A DNA stretch of 64,000 nucleotides from Lachnospiraceae bacterium MA2020 (GCA_000746015.1 JQKK01000019.1:1-64000), one strand, 5' to 3'. Shown: positions 51,445 through 61,158, numbered from the stretch's first letter. A program made the numbers and translations. The notes: generated by a model not told the origin, from the sequence alone.

Positions 51445-52188
51445 TTAATATAGATGATTTTCCTTATGCTCCTGAAGCTTTTTCAGGATGACTTCACGCA
51501 CTTCAGCGCCGATAGCTTTCTTCTGCTCCTTTGTGAGCGTTTTGATGTCTATTGGATCGCAGTATTCAACTACGACATGCGTGCTTTTTATAAATGGGAA
51601 GTGAGCTTCATAAATTGCCTGAGTGTTTGACATTGCAACCGGGACGATCTTACAGCCGCTCTTTTCTGCAATCTTTAAGCTTCCCTCATGAAATGGAAGG
51701 ACAGTACCTTCTTCATCTTTATTTCTTGTTCCTTCCGGATATATGACAACAGAAATACCGTTCTTGATATCACTTATGCAGTCCATTATCATCTGAAGTC
51801 CAGCTTTCATATCGTTTCTGTCAAGAAACTTACAGTGGATATTTTTCATCCATATGGAGAGCAGTGGAGCTTTCCCGAGCTCTTTTTTTGCTACAAACCC
51901 TGTCGGACGGATAAATTTAGATCCGATGAGTATAATGTCAAAGAAACTTCTGTGATTACCTACATAAAGAACCGGTTCATCCTTTGGAACTTTTTCGTAT
52001 CCGATAGTCTTTGCCTTGACACCCGATACTGCAAGAAGCGCATTAAATCCAACGATAACAACATAGTAAGACAGCCTGTCTGCAGCCTTTGGATTGATTT
52101 TTTCAAGAATCCAATGTACAAGTGCAAACGGGATAAGAAATACTAAATAAAGAACTACTGCTGCGTAACAAAAAAAACTGCGAATCAT
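51445..52188 (-). CDS. plsC: 1-acyl-sn-glycerol-3-phosphate acyltransferase
   Basis: The 247-residue membrane-associated enzyme makes phosphatidic acid from lysophosphatidic acid. An N-terminal hydrophobic helix precedes the catalytic NHRSFFD (H-x4-D) and the substrate-binding YPEGTRNK block. Its start shares ATGA with the pyrC stop, so they are coupled. Confidence 0.93.
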   Translation of the reverse strand: MIRSFFCYAAVVLYLVFLIPFALVHWILEKINPKAADRLSYYVVIVGFNALLAVSGVKAKTIGYEKVPKDEPVLYVGNHRSFFDIILIGSKFIRPTGFVAKKELGKAPLLSIWMKNIHCKFLDRNDMKAGLQMIMDCISDIKNGISVVIYPEGTRNKDEEGTVLPFHEGSLKIAEKSGCKIVPVAMSNTQAIYEAHFPFIKSTHVVVEYCDPIDIKTLTKEQKKAIGAEVREVILKKLQEHKENHLY

Positions 52189-53468
52189 ATCTTCCTCCGG
52201 AATACGACATTTCCGCTACAGATCGTAGCAAATACTGCGCCCGGAAGAGTCTGTCCTAAAAATGGAGAGTTACTTGAGCGGCTTTCGAAATGATCGTATT
52301 TTGTATTTGTTTCAGTCGATAAAAGTACTATATCGGCCGGTGCACCTATCTTGATGCGTCCTGCATTTAACGAGTATAGATTTGCAGGATTGGTGCTCAT
52401 CAATGCTATAAGACCTGTCAAAGTCATGCGTCCGCTCTGTACGAGCTCACGGAAACCGAGTGAAAATGCTGTTTCAAGACCGATAATACCGCTTGGAGCT
52501 TTTGGAAACTCCTGCTCTTTTTCGGCAGAAGTATGCGGGGCATGGTCTGTAGCTATGATATCGATTGTTCCATCGACAAGTCCGTTAATTATAGCCTGCC
52601 TGTCTGCTTCTGTACGTAGCGGCGGATTTATTTTGGCTAATGTACCATACTCTGATACAGCATCTTCTGTAAGAGTGAAATGGTTAGGTGTTGCTTCTGC
52701 ATGTATGAGCCCATCAGTATCTTTTAACTTTGCCTGTCTGATAAACTCAACTGACTCGGCTGCGCTTACATGCTGTATGTCTATCTTACACTTTGTCTTG
52801 AGTGCATAGTTAAGATCACGGACTACCATAGTAGTCTCTGCCTTACGTCCGGCACCTTTTATGTCAAGCGCCTCGGCAGCGGGTCCATCATTTACGCCGC
52901 TTACACCTATATATGCAGGATCTTCTTCGTGAAATGAGAGCACAGCATTAAGATTGGCTGCTTTTTCCATGGCGGCTAAAGTTACCTCGTCTGAAAGGAT
53001 AGGAGAGCCGTCATCTGTGAAGCCTGCCGCACCGTGTCCTTTAAGATCTTCCATATCTACGAGTGCTTCACCGTTTCGTCCGACGGTAACTGTTGCAGCC
53101 TGATATATATGGATCTGCTCTTTTGCAGCTTCTTCCATGACATATTTTAATGTTTCAGCATTGTCTACAGCCGGAGAAGTATTGGCCATACATACTACGC
53201 TTGTATATCCGCCCCGCGCTGCCGCAAGAGCACCTGTATGAATGGTCTCTTTATTCGGAAATCCGGGATCGCGAAAATGAGTATGCACATCTACAAAGCC
53301 CGGAGCTGCCACCAGCCCTGAAGCATCTATTACCTCACTGCATTCGCCATCATTGACAGCGATGTCAGGAGCAATCTCTTTAATTGTGCCATTTTCTATC
53401 AAAATATCCTGCTGATCTTCATATATACTATATGGATCACATATTTTGCAATTTTTAATAAGAAGCAT
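52185..53468 (-). CDS. pyrC: dihydroorotase
   Basis: The 427-residue amidohydrolase closes carbamoyl-aspartate to dihydroorotate, the step just before PyrD. Metal ligands include DVHTHFRDPG, the histidines in LSFHEED and DIQHVSA, and the aspartate in IATDHAPH. It belongs to the class I bacterial dihydroorotases. GGAGG stands before ATG 53468. It leads a leftward operon with plsC and a phosphohexomutase. Confidence 0.95.
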   Translation of the reverse strand: MLLIKNCKICDPYSIYEDQQDILIENGTIKEIAPDIAVNDGECSEVIDASGLVAAPGFVDVHTHFRDPGFPNKETIHTGALAAARGGYTSVVCMANTSPAVDNAETLKYVMEEAAKEQIHIYQAATVTVGRNGEALVDMEDLKGHGAAGFTDDGSPILSDEVTLAAMEKAANLNAVLSFHEEDPAYIGVSGVNDGPAAEALDIKGAGRKAETTMVVRDLNYALKTKCKIDIQHVSAAESVEFIRQAKLKDTDGLIHAEATPNHFTLTEDAVSEYGTLAKINPPLRTEADRQAIINGLVDGTIDIIATDHAPHTSAEKEQEFPKAPSGIIGLETAFSLGFRELVQSGRMTLTGLIALMSTNPANLYSLNAGRIKIGAPADIVLLSTETNTKYDHFESRSSNSPFLGQTLPGAVFATICSGNVVFRRKI

Positions 53469-53665
53469 ACAAAACCTCCGATCAATGCACCACGATTGAT
53501 TATATCATACAATCTATGATTGGTGTTTAAAATTTAATACCTGTTAAAAGTGAAGGTATAAGCTGAATTTAGTTGATTGTCTGATACAAAATACAGTGTA
53601 CATATGCTGAAGGAAAAATCTCATACCGATATATGATATATAAACTTGTGTTTTGAAAGGTTGAA

Positions 53666-54688
53666 TTGAAGCATATGAGAAAAGGATTATATAATCTGGC
53701 AGACAAACAGACTAAGCGCTTAATATCGTTATTTATAGCTTTTGCTATTACATTTGTTACAGCATTTTCTTCTGAAGTCATATCAGCAGAAGATGTTACA
53801 GATGTAGAGAAGATCATTCTGGCTGAAGATGAGCCGGAAATGCGCGATACATCAAGTCAAAACTCCAAAATTCCGGATAGTTCAAGTTGTAATACTAAAG
53901 TTACAGATAAACTTACGATAAATTTTGGCAAAGTAGGTATCGGAGACTGTGCGATACTTGAGTGCGGAGGCGAGGCAGCTGTTATAGATGGGGGATTTTA
54001 CAGATATAGAAAGCAGATTAAAAATACTATTGATATGATGGGCATAAAGGAGTTTAAGTTTCTGATCAACACACATGCTCATGAAGATCATGCCGGAGGC
54101 TTGAGATACATTGTCAAAAATTATGAATATGGGGATGTATATGTCAATGGACTTGTTCCTGATGACAGACACAATAAAAAGCTGGCTAGGGCAGTAAACA
54201 GGAAGGGAGGGACGTTCAAGCCTTTATACAAGGACGACGTTCTTACGCTTGGAAGTGCTACACTGACTGTGATCGGTCCTACAGTATATTATCCGAAAAG
54301 AAATCATGATGATGTGAATAACAACTCTCTTATTATCATGGTTCAGCACGGATCTAAGCGTATACTTTTTACAGGAGATGCACTTGTACAGGAACAGAAT
54401 GATATCCTTAACAGTAAGGTTGAAATTGGCTGCGATGTATTGAAGGTACCACATCATGGGTTCAAAAATGCTTCAAATGATGCTTTTATAGCGGCAGCAT
54501 CTCCTACATATTCAATTTGCACAGGTCCTAAGTTTACCAAGCTTGTGAAAGTTGTAAACTGGCAGCCTTTCGCAGTGATGTCGAACAAAGGTGCAAAGGT
54601 TTATTCTACAGGTTACCAGGGAATCATAACAATGACATCTGATGGGGAAAACATTGAGTGGGATAAGGAACCGGTCGTACAGAATTAA
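53666..54688 (+). CDS. exported metallo-beta-lactamase-fold hydrolase (ComEC C-domain-like)
   Basis: The 340-residue protein has an N-terminal signal (LISLFIAFAITFVTAFSSEVISA, about 18-40) and a short linker. The metallo-beta-lactamase domain has INTHAHEDHAGGL as the HxHxDH motif, RILFTGDALVQE, and VPHHGFKNASND. This subgroup resembles the C-terminal domain of the DNA uptake protein ComEC and stand-alone secreted hydrolases. TTG 53666 is spaced well from GAAAGG, while ATG 53675 is an alternative. The substrate may be extracellular nucleic acid or a phosphodiester, inferred from the family only. Confidence 0.8.
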   Translation: MKHMRKGLYNLADKQTKRLISLFIAFAITFVTAFSSEVISAEDVTDVEKIILAEDEPEMRDTSSQNSKIPDSSSCNTKVTDKLTINFGKVGIGDCAILECGGEAAVIDGGFYRYRKQIKNTIDMMGIKEFKFLINTHAHEDHAGGLRYIVKNYEYGDVYVNGLVPDDRHNKKLARAVNRKGGTFKPLYKDDVLTLGSATLTVIGPTVYYPKRNHDDVNNNSLIIMVQHGSKRILFTGDALVQEQNDILNSKVEIGCDVLKVPHHGFKNASNDAFIAAASPTYSICTGPKFTKLVKVVNWQPFAVMSNKGAKVYSTGYQGIITMTSDGENIEWDKEPVVQN

Positions 54689-54726
54689 AAGATGCGAAAA
54701 CGATTTAGAAAATTTTGGAAAATCTA

Positions 54727-54755
54727 TTGACAAACGTTTATCTCAGTGCTATCAT
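54727..54755 (+). promoter_or_regulatory. sigma-A promoter of the PTS gene
   Basis: TTGACA (54727-54732), 17 bases, TATCAT (54750-54755). Transcription would start around 54762, immediately before the RAT element. Confidence 0.8.
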
Positions 54756-54763
54756 CACTATCA

Positions 54764-54793
54764 CAGTATGTAACTTTAAGTAGGCATTAACTG
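54764..54793 (+). promoter_or_regulatory. ribonucleic antiterminator (RAT) for a BglG/LicT-type protein
   Basis: The palindromic 30-base element has outer CAGT (54764-54767) pairing with ACTG (54790-54793) and inner AACT/AGT. The conserved internal loop parts are ATGTAA and AGGCAT, matching the RAT layout (TGT-ACT … AGT-GGCA). It overlaps the 5' arm of the terminator at 54779-54841, so the two are mutually exclusive. Confidence 0.75.
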
Positions 54794-54841
54794 ATATAAA
54801 CGACATGGGATACGTTTATTCTGTTGGTGGCTGCTTTTTTT
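54779..54841 (+). terminator. leader terminator controlled by antitermination
   Basis: A long stem: AGTAGGCATTAAC (54779-54791) pairs with GTTGGTGGCTGCT (54823-54835), and ATAAACG pairs with CGTTTAT, followed by T7. It lies 60 bases before the PTS start. Confidence 0.85.
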
Positions 54842-54901
54842 ATTTCTAAATTTCAGCTATTCGGCATGAACGCTCCCCACACGAATATCAGGAGGAAAAA
54901 A

Positions 54902-57055
54902 ATGAAGGACAAAATTTTTGGTGTACTTCAGCGCGTAGGTAGAAGCTTCATGCTCCCTATCGCAATCTTACCGGTAGCAGGTCTTCTGCTCGGTCTTGGC
55001 AGCTCATTCACAAATGAAACAACTATTGCAACTTATGGCTTGCAGGGAATCTTCGGCAACGGAACATTCATGCACGCACTCATGGTAGTTTTCAACGAAG
55101 TAAGTAACATCATCTTCGCAAACCTTCCTATCATCTTTGCAGTAGGTGTAGCAATCGGTATGGCAAAGAAAGAGAAGGAAGTTTCTGCTCTTTCAGCTAT
55201 GATCGCATATTTTGTTATGAACTCTGCTATCAGCGCAATGCTCTCACTCATGGGCAAAGTTGATGCAGATGGTAATATCGCAGCTGATGTTCTTTCAGGA
55301 ACTATCACACAGTCATGCGGTATCACAACACTTCAGATGGGTGTTTTCGGTGGTATCATCGTAGGACTTGGAGTTTCAGCGCTTCACAATAAGTTCTACA
55401 AGATCCAGCTTCCACCAGCAATCTCATTCTTCGGTGGTTCAAGATTCGTACCTATCATTTCTACACTTGTTTACACATTTGTAGGTATCGCAATGTACTT
55501 CATCTGGCCATCAGTTCAGACAGGTATCTATGCACTTGGCGGACTTGTTACAGGAAGCGGATATGTTGGAACACTTATCTTCGGTCTTATTAAGAGATCA
55601 CTTATTCCTTTCGGTCTTCACCACGTATTTTATATGCCTTTCTGGCAGACAGCAGTTGGTGGTACAGCAGAAGTTGCAGGTCAGGTAGTAGAGGGTGGAC
55701 AGAACATCTTCTTTGCACAGCTTGCTAACTCAGGCGATATCGCTCACTTTAGTGCAGACGCAACAAGATATTTCTCAGGTGAGTTTATCTTCATGATCTT
55801 TGGTCTTCCTGGTGCAGCACTTGCTATGTACCGTACAGCAAGACCTGAGAAGAAAAAGCAGGCAGGCGGTCTTCTTCTTTCAGCAGCACTTGCCAGCATG
55901 TTCACAGGTATCACAGAGCCTATCGAGTTCTCATTCCTGTTCGTAGCACCTATCCTTTTTGTAGTACAGGTTATCCTTGCAGGTTCTGCTTACATGATAG
56001 CTCACATGCTCAACATTGCAGTTGGACTTACATTCTCCGGCGGACTTATCGACTTCTTCCTTTTCGGTGTTCTCCAGGGTAATGCAAAGACAAGCTGGAT
56101 GCTTATCGTTCCTGCAGGTATCGTTTACTTCCTGCTTTACTACTTCATTTTCACATTCCTTATCAAGAAGCTTGACCTCAAGACACCTGGACGTGAAGAT
56201 GATGACGAGGATACAAAGCTTTTCACAAAGGCAGATTACAAGGCAAAGAAGGCAGCTGAGGCTGGCGACGACACACTTAGCGACACGATCATGAAGGGTC
56301 TTGGCGGTAAGGCAAACATCTCTGATGTTGACTGCTGTGCAACAAGACTTCGTATCACAGTAAAGAAGCCTGAGCTTGTAAGCGATGGCATGCTTAAGTC
56401 AACAGGTGCATCTGGTGTTATCCACAAGGGTACAGGCGTACAGATCATCTACGGACCACACGTAACAGTTATTAAGTCAAATCTTGAGGATTACCTTGAG
56501 AAGGCTGCAAATACAGAGTATCACGCAGAAGAGACAGCAGCAGAGGCAGCTCCTGCAAAGGCTGAGGACAAGACAGCTAATGCAAAGCCAACAAAGACTG
56601 TTATCATCTCAAGCCCTATCACAGGTGTAGCAGCAGATCTTTCTACAACACCTGACGAGGCATTTTCACAGGGAATGATGGGACTTGGTGCAGCAATGAC
56701 ACCAGTAGATCCTATCGTTAGAGCTCCTGAAGATGGAGAAGTAGCTTATGTATTTGATACAAAGCATGCAGTAGGACTTATGACAGACAGCGGCGTAAGC
56801 ATGCTCCTTCACATCGGTGTTGATACAGTTAAGCTTGGTGGTCAGGGATTTGAAGCACTTGTTGAGAACGGACAGAAGGTCAAGAAGGGTGACCCACTTC
56901 TCAAGCTCGATATCGACTACATCAAGGCTAATGCACCATCAATCGTTTCACCTATACTTTGCACAGATCTTGAAGACAATCAGAAGGTTCGTCTCTTAAA
57001 GACTGGCGAGGTTAAGGCTGGTGAAGAGCTTATTGCAGTTGATTTTTATGACTGA
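54902..57055 (+). CDS. PTS sugar transporter IICBA (glucose/N-acetylglucosamine type)
   Basis: The 717-residue fused enzyme II imports and phosphorylates a hexose. The IIC membrane domain (about 1-420) contains GMAKKEKEVSALSAMIAYF and TGITEPIEFSF. The IIB domain has its phosphocysteine in DCCATRLR (C479). The C-terminal IIA domain has its phosphohistidine at H637 (LLHIGVDTV). ATG 54902 follows AGGAGGAAAAAA. The longer frame would start inside the leader terminator. The nearby antiterminator and GH3 beta-glucosidase suggest glucose or a beta-glucoside-derived sugar. Codon bias suggests high expression. Confidence 0.94.
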   Translation: MKDKIFGVLQRVGRSFMLPIAILPVAGLLLGLGSSFTNETTIATYGLQGIFGNGTFMHALMVVFNEVSNIIFANLPIIFAVGVAIGMAKKEKEVSALSAMIAYFVMNSAISAMLSLMGKVDADGNIAADVLSGTITQSCGITTLQMGVFGGIIVGLGVSALHNKFYKIQLPPAISFFGGSRFVPIISTLVYTFVGIAMYFIWPSVQTGIYALGGLVTGSGYVGTLIFGLIKRSLIPFGLHHVFYMPFWQTAVGGTAEVAGQVVEGGQNIFFAQLANSGDIAHFSADATRYFSGEFIFMIFGLPGAALAMYRTARPEKKKQAGGLLLSAALASMFTGITEPIEFSFLFVAPILFVVQVILAGSAYMIAHMLNIAVGLTFSGGLIDFFLFGVLQGNAKTSWMLIVPAGIVYFLLYYFIFTFLIKKLDLKTPGREDDDEDTKLFTKADYKAKKAAEAGDDTLSDTIMKGLGGKANISDVDCCATRLRITVKKPELVSDGMLKSTGASGVIHKGTGVQIIYGPHVTVIKSNLEDYLEKAANTEYHAEETAAEAAPAKAEDKTANAKPTKTVIISSPITGVAADLSTTPDEAFSQGMMGLGAAMTPVDPIVRAPEDGEVAYVFDTKHAVGLMTDSGVSMLLHIGVDTVKLGGQGFEALVENGQKVKKGDPLLKLDIDYIKANAPSIVSPILCTDLEDNQKVRLLKTGEVKAGEELIAVDFYD

Positions 57056-57134
57056 TGGTTACTATGACTAATTAAAGTTGTCGTATTTACAACAATATGA
57101 CGATTGTAATAATTAGTAAAAGTTGCTATTATAC

Positions 57135-57172
57135 AAAGGACAGGGACGGAGTATATAGTGTTCCTGTCCTTT
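57135..57172 (+). other. hairpin between PTS gene and antiterminator gene
   Basis: AAAGGACAGG (57135-57144) pairs perfectly with CCTGTCCTTT (57163-57172) around an 18-base loop. There is no T-run after it. It may slow read-through or mark an mRNA processing site. TATAGT in the loop could also be a -10. Confidence 0.5.
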
Positions 57173-57205
57173 AACATGTTTAAACGATTCTTTTTTGAGG
57201 TCAAA

Positions 57206-58033
57206 ATGTATAGAATAACGAAGGTATTAAATCATAATTCGGTCATAGCTGTAGACGATTATGCAAAAGAGTATCTTGTAATGGGCAAGGGCATAGGATT
57301 TGGCAAAAAGATCTCTGAGAGCTTTGAAGTGGGAGAAGGAAGTACGGTTTATTCGCTTCAGAATACTACAGACAGAGGCGAGGCTATGGACATAGTAAAG
57401 CACATCGATCCGATGTGCCTTGAGATATCAGATGCCATATTGAGCGAATCTGAGAAAAACTTTGGAAGTGTTGACAGAAAGATACTGTTTTCACTGGCAG
57501 ATCACCTGCAGTTTGCGCTCCAGCGTATGCAGCAGGGGGAAATAATCAAGAATCCTCTTACGAGCGATATAAAAGTGCTTTTCCATATGGAGTACAAAAC
57601 AGCAATGTGTGCGCTTGAGCTCGTGAAGGAGAAAATGGGATTGGATCTGACCGATGATGAGATCGGTTACCTTGCACTGCATGTACATTCTGCGATAGAA
57701 GATGAGAAGGTTTCGCAGGCAATGCAGACAGCGAGAATGGTTAGGGAATGTATTTCTAAAATTGAAAACAGGACGGGCCTCACGATCGAGGTTACTTCAC
57801 TTGGATATAACCGTCTGATGAATCACATCAGATATATGGTTGTAAGAATGACTACCGGTGAAAAGCTTAAGCTTGATATGAATGACTATATGCAGGTTAA
57901 GTTTCCGGAGACATTTGCAATCGCAAAGGAAGTGTGTGATGCTATGGCATCAAGTCTGAAGGTTAGCTATCAGGAAGCCGAGATCGGCTATCTTGCTATG
58001 CATATAGAAAGGGTAAGTGATACTGAAGAGTAA
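57206..58033 (+). CDS. BglG/LicT-family transcriptional antiterminator
   Basis: The 275-residue RNA-binding regulator has an N-terminal CAT domain (MYRITKVLNHNSVIAVDDY, residues 1-55) and two PTS-regulation domains. PRD1 shows SLADHLQFAL and LALHVHSAIE, and PRD2 has NRLMNHIRYMV and LAMHIERV. The histidines are phosphorylated by PTS proteins to set activity. ATG 57206 is chosen because the CAT domain begins there and GAGG is five bases before it. It should bind the RAT at 54764-54793 and permit PTS expression when sugar is present. Confidence 0.93.
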   Translation: MYRITKVLNHNSVIAVDDYAKEYLVMGKGIGFGKKISESFEVGEGSTVYSLQNTTDRGEAMDIVKHIDPMCLEISDAILSESEKNFGSVDRKILFSLADHLQFALQRMQQGEIIKNPLTSDIKVLFHMEYKTAMCALELVKEKMGLDLTDDEIGYLALHVHSAIEDEKVSQAMQTARMVRECISKIENRTGLTIEVTSLGYNRLMNHIRYMVVRMTTGEKLKLDMNDYMQVKFPETFAIAKEVCDAMASSLKVSYQEAEIGYLAMHIERVSDTEE

Positions 58034-58070
58034 AGACTGATATGATGTAAAGGAGAGAGGTACTATTAAA

Positions 58071-60575
58071 ATGAAGACAATGAAGAAAAGACTACCGGAA
58101 ACAACGACTAATCCAGAGATCCAGGAGTGGGAGATTGAGCACGCAGCACTTGCAAGAAAGGCTGCATCAGAGGGCATGGTACTGCTCAAGAATGAAAATT
58201 CTATCCTTCCGCTTGCAAAAGAGACTAAGATCGCATTATATGGATCCGGCACAGTTGTTACCATAAAGGGCGGTATGGGATCCGGTGATGTAAATGAGCG
58301 TTACTGCGTAAGTATACGTGAAGGCTTGGAAAAAGCTGGGTTTACTATCGCAAATCCAGAGTGGTGTGACGGCTATCAGAAGCTTTATGATGAGAAGCGT
58401 CAGCTTTGGATAGACGACATGAGAGATTTCTCAAAGAAGAATCCCGGAGAGTTTTTCCAGTACTATGCAGATAATGTCTTTGAAAGACCGGTAGGCGACT
58501 GTCCGACAGAGTGTCAGGCAGATGTTGCTTTGTATTGTATTTCAAGAAACGCAGGAGAAGGCGCAGACAGAGATGCACAGAAGGGCGACTACTACCTTAA
58601 TGACGGTGAAAGAGAGATGCTCAGAGAGGTATGTAAGCTTTATGACAATGTTATAGTTGTCATAAATGCCGGCGGACTTATCGATCTGTCTTTTCTTGAT
58701 GAAGAGCCTTCAATAAATGCAGTCCTTCATATTTCACAGCCGGGTATGGAGGGAGGAAATGCTGTTGCGGATGTTATTTCCGGAAAAGTATCTCCATCCG
58801 GCAGGCTTACAGATACATGGGCTATTGACTATGAAGACTATCCATCATCAGCAACATTCTCACACAACAACGGAAATGTTGATGATGATAATTACACAGA
58901 AGATATTTATGTGGGATATAGGTATTTTGATACATTTGACGTACCTTACAGGTATGGCTTCGGATATGGTATTTCTTATTCAAGCTTTAGCGTAGCTGCT
59001 ACAGGTCTCGAGCTTGGTGAGGACGGAAAGAGCTTCAGGGTAAAAGCTGATATTAAAAATGTCGGTAAATTTGAGGCAAAAGACGTTATTCAGGTTTATG
59101 TGAGCGCACCTCGTACGAAGCTCCAGAAGGAGTTCAGAAGGCTTGTAGGTTTCACAAAGACACACTCACTTAAGAATGACCGTTCAACGGAGATTGACGT
59201 AAATATACCGGTTGAGAGACTTGCATCTTTTGATGAAAGCACACATGAGTGGAAGCTTGAAAAGGGCATATATATTGTCTGGATCGGAGAATCTTTAGAT
59301 GATTCAAAGCCGGTTTATGGTTTAGAGATCAAGGAAGATACTGTTCTTTCAAAGGTAAGAGCTATCTGCCCTGTAAAGGATGAGTTTGACAGACTTGACC
59401 TTTCTGAAGTTGAAGCAAAACTTGAAGAAAGGTACGAAAAGGCTCTTAAAAAGGTGCACGAGAGCGGTAAAATTGTAAAATTTGAAAATCTCAGTATTGA
59501 GTGCAGTGACCTTACCAGGATCGCTGAAAATGAAGAGATCGACGATAAGGAAGTACTTGATATAGTTGAGAAGCTCAGCATCGATCAGCTCTGCCATATG
59601 GTAAAGGGTGACAGTGATGTACAGTCTGGTGGAAATCTCGGAGCTGCCGGAGACAGTATGCCGGGAGCAGCCGGTGAAACATCTGCTGCAGCACTTAATG
59701 AAGGCGTTGCAAGGATCATACTTGCAGACGGCCCTGCAGGTATCAGACTTCAGAAGTACTACTATGTAAAGGATGGAAATATTGTAGATGTTCCTTTCCT
59801 CTTTAATATCGAGGGAGGAGTCCTTTATCCTGAAGCAGAGAACCTTGAGGGAACACGCTACTACCAGTATTGCACAGCTATTCCTGTTGGTACACTTCTT
59901 GCTCAGAGCTTTGATCTGGATCTTATCAAAGAGGTTGGAGATATGATCGGTGACGAAATGCACCGACTTGGAGTTACTCTCTGGCTTGCACCGGGCATGA
60001 ATATCCATAGGAATCCACTCTGTGGAAGAAATTTTGAGTACTACTCAGAGGATCCGCTCCTTTCCGGACTTATGGCATCAGCCATGACAAAGGGTGTACA
60101 GAAGCATGCAGGTTGCGGTACAACAATTAAGCATTTTGCATGTAACAATCAGGAGGACAACAGGACAGAGGCAGACAGCCGTGTTTCTGAGAGAGCACTT
60201 AGAGAGATATACTTAAAGGGGTTTGAGACAGCTGTAAAGGAATCACAGCCACTCAGCATCATGACAAGCTATAATCTCGTGAATGGTGTTCATACAGCAA
60301 ACAGCAAAGATCTGATCACTCAGCTCCTTAGATATGAGTGGGGATTTGAGGGACTTGTTATGACTGACTGGTTCACAACAAACTCCAGGAGATGCAGCGC
60401 AGCAGGATGCATGAGAGCAGGCAATGATCTTATCATGCCGGGTACACCTGGAGATGATGAGAATCTTCGAGAGGAGCTTAAAAACGGTACTCTTGAGGAG
60501 AAGGATGTAAGAGCATGTGCTGAAAGAGTTATCAGGACTATCCTTCAGTCTGAGATGTACGAGGAAGTAGAGTAA
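58071..60575 (+). CDS. GH3 beta-glucosidase with permuted domain order
   Basis: The 834-residue enzyme is cytosolic (no signal peptide). The usual GH3 order is inverted. The alpha/beta sandwich comes first (about 25-250; SEGMVLLKNENSILPL, QPGMEGGNAVADVISG), then a fibronectin-like domain (about 295-400). Last is the (beta/alpha)8 barrel (about 490-834) with LADGPAGIRLQ, KHFACNNQE and the nucleophile D766 in GLVMTDWF. This order is that reported for Butyrivibrio and some Ruminococcus beta-glucosidases. It follows the antiterminator by 37 bases with AAAGGAGAGAGG before ATG, so beta-glucoside breakdown probably supports the PTS genes. Confidence 0.93.
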   Translation: MKTMKKRLPETTTNPEIQEWEIEHAALARKAASEGMVLLKNENSILPLAKETKIALYGSGTVVTIKGGMGSGDVNERYCVSIREGLEKAGFTIANPEWCDGYQKLYDEKRQLWIDDMRDFSKKNPGEFFQYYADNVFERPVGDCPTECQADVALYCISRNAGEGADRDAQKGDYYLNDGEREMLREVCKLYDNVIVVINAGGLIDLSFLDEEPSINAVLHISQPGMEGGNAVADVISGKVSPSGRLTDTWAIDYEDYPSSATFSHNNGNVDDDNYTEDIYVGYRYFDTFDVPYRYGFGYGISYSSFSVAATGLELGEDGKSFRVKADIKNVGKFEAKDVIQVYVSAPRTKLQKEFRRLVGFTKTHSLKNDRSTEIDVNIPVERLASFDESTHEWKLEKGIYIVWIGESLDDSKPVYGLEIKEDTVLSKVRAICPVKDEFDRLDLSEVEAKLEERYEKALKKVHESGKIVKFENLSIECSDLTRIAENEEIDDKEVLDIVEKLSIDQLCHMVKGDSDVQSGGNLGAAGDSMPGAAGETSAAALNEGVARIILADGPAGIRLQKYYYVKDGNIVDVPFLFNIEGGVLYPEAENLEGTRYYQYCTAIPVGTLLAQSFDLDLIKEVGDMIGDEMHRLGVTLWLAPGMNIHRNPLCGRNFEYYSEDPLLSGLMASAMTKGVQKHAGCGTTIKHFACNNQEDNRTEADSRVSERALREIYLKGFETAVKESQPLSIMTSYNLVNGVHTANSKDLITQLLRYEWGFEGLVMTDWFTTNSRRCSAAGCMRAGNDLIMPGTPGDDENLREELKNGTLEEKDVRACAERVIRTILQSEMYEEVE

Positions 60576-60620
60576 ACAATTTACAAAACTGTTCTTTTAA
60601 AAAGACATGCGGAATTTATG

Positions 60621-60648
60621 TTGACAAAAGATAAAAATTTGATACAAT
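60621..60648 (+). promoter_or_regulatory. promoter of the thioredoxin gene
   Basis: TTGACA (60621-60626), 16 bases, TACAAT (60643-60648). Confidence 0.75.
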
Positions 60649-60717
60649 GTAATTGTTCACAAGAAAAATAGTATTTGATTTGTATTATAGATAATATGAT
60701 CGATGAAAGGAGCAATT

Positions 60718-61023
60718 ATGGTAAAAAAGGTTAATGATCTCGTAGAGGCTAAGGCAGCAAAGTTCGCAGTTATAGATTTTTCAGCACAGTGGTGTGGACC
60801 ATGTAAGATGATGGCACCTGTACTTGAGGAAGTTTCTGAGTCAATATCTGATGTCAGCTTTTTCAATATTGATGTGGATGAGGCAAGAAATGAGGCTGAG
60901 GAGTTCAGTGTAATGAGCATTCCGCTTCTCGTAGTATTGAAGGATGGTAAGGAAGTTTCAAGACAGGTTGGTTTCCAGCCAAAGGAAAACGTAGAGCAGT
61001 TTATTAAAGATGCAATAAAATAA
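60718..61023 (+). CDS. trxA: thioredoxin
   Basis: The 101-residue protein is the size of a classic thioredoxin, with active site WCGPC (residues 25-29), FSAQ before it and the cis-proline loop SIPLL. It reduces protein disulfides in the cytosol. ATG 60718 follows AAAGGAG. It is monocistronic, between a promoter and a terminator. No thioredoxin reductase gene adjoins. Confidence 0.93.
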   Translation: MVKKVNDLVEAKAAKFAVIDFSAQWCGPCKMMAPVLEEVSESISDVSFFNIDVDEARNEAEEFSVMSIPLLVVLKDGKEVSRQVGFQPKENVEQFIKDAIK

Positions 61024-61043
61024 TAAATATAAGTTTTTTAGAG

Positions 61044-61073
61044 AGCCTGATACAGTTTTGTATCAGGCTTTTT
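61044..61073 (+). terminator. rho-independent terminator after thioredoxin
   Basis: AGCCTGATAC (61044-61053) pairs perfectly with GTATCAGGCT (61060-61069), then TTTT. Confidence 0.92.
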
Positions 61074-61129
61074 GACAATATATACAAAAAATATGCATAA
61101 AAATTGATGTATTTTAATTGGTTAAAGCG

Positions 61130-61158
61130 TTGAACAGACAAAGTTGATATGTTATAAT
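61130..61158 (+). promoter_or_regulatory. promoter of the OPT-PqqD-hydF unit
   Basis: TTGAAC (61130-61135), 17 bases, TATAAT (61153-61158). Confidence 0.65.

Noticed and set aside
54824-54901. N-terminal extension of the PTS protein
   Set aside because: It begins within the leader terminator stem; AGGAGG points to ATG 54902, where the conserved IIC sequence begins.
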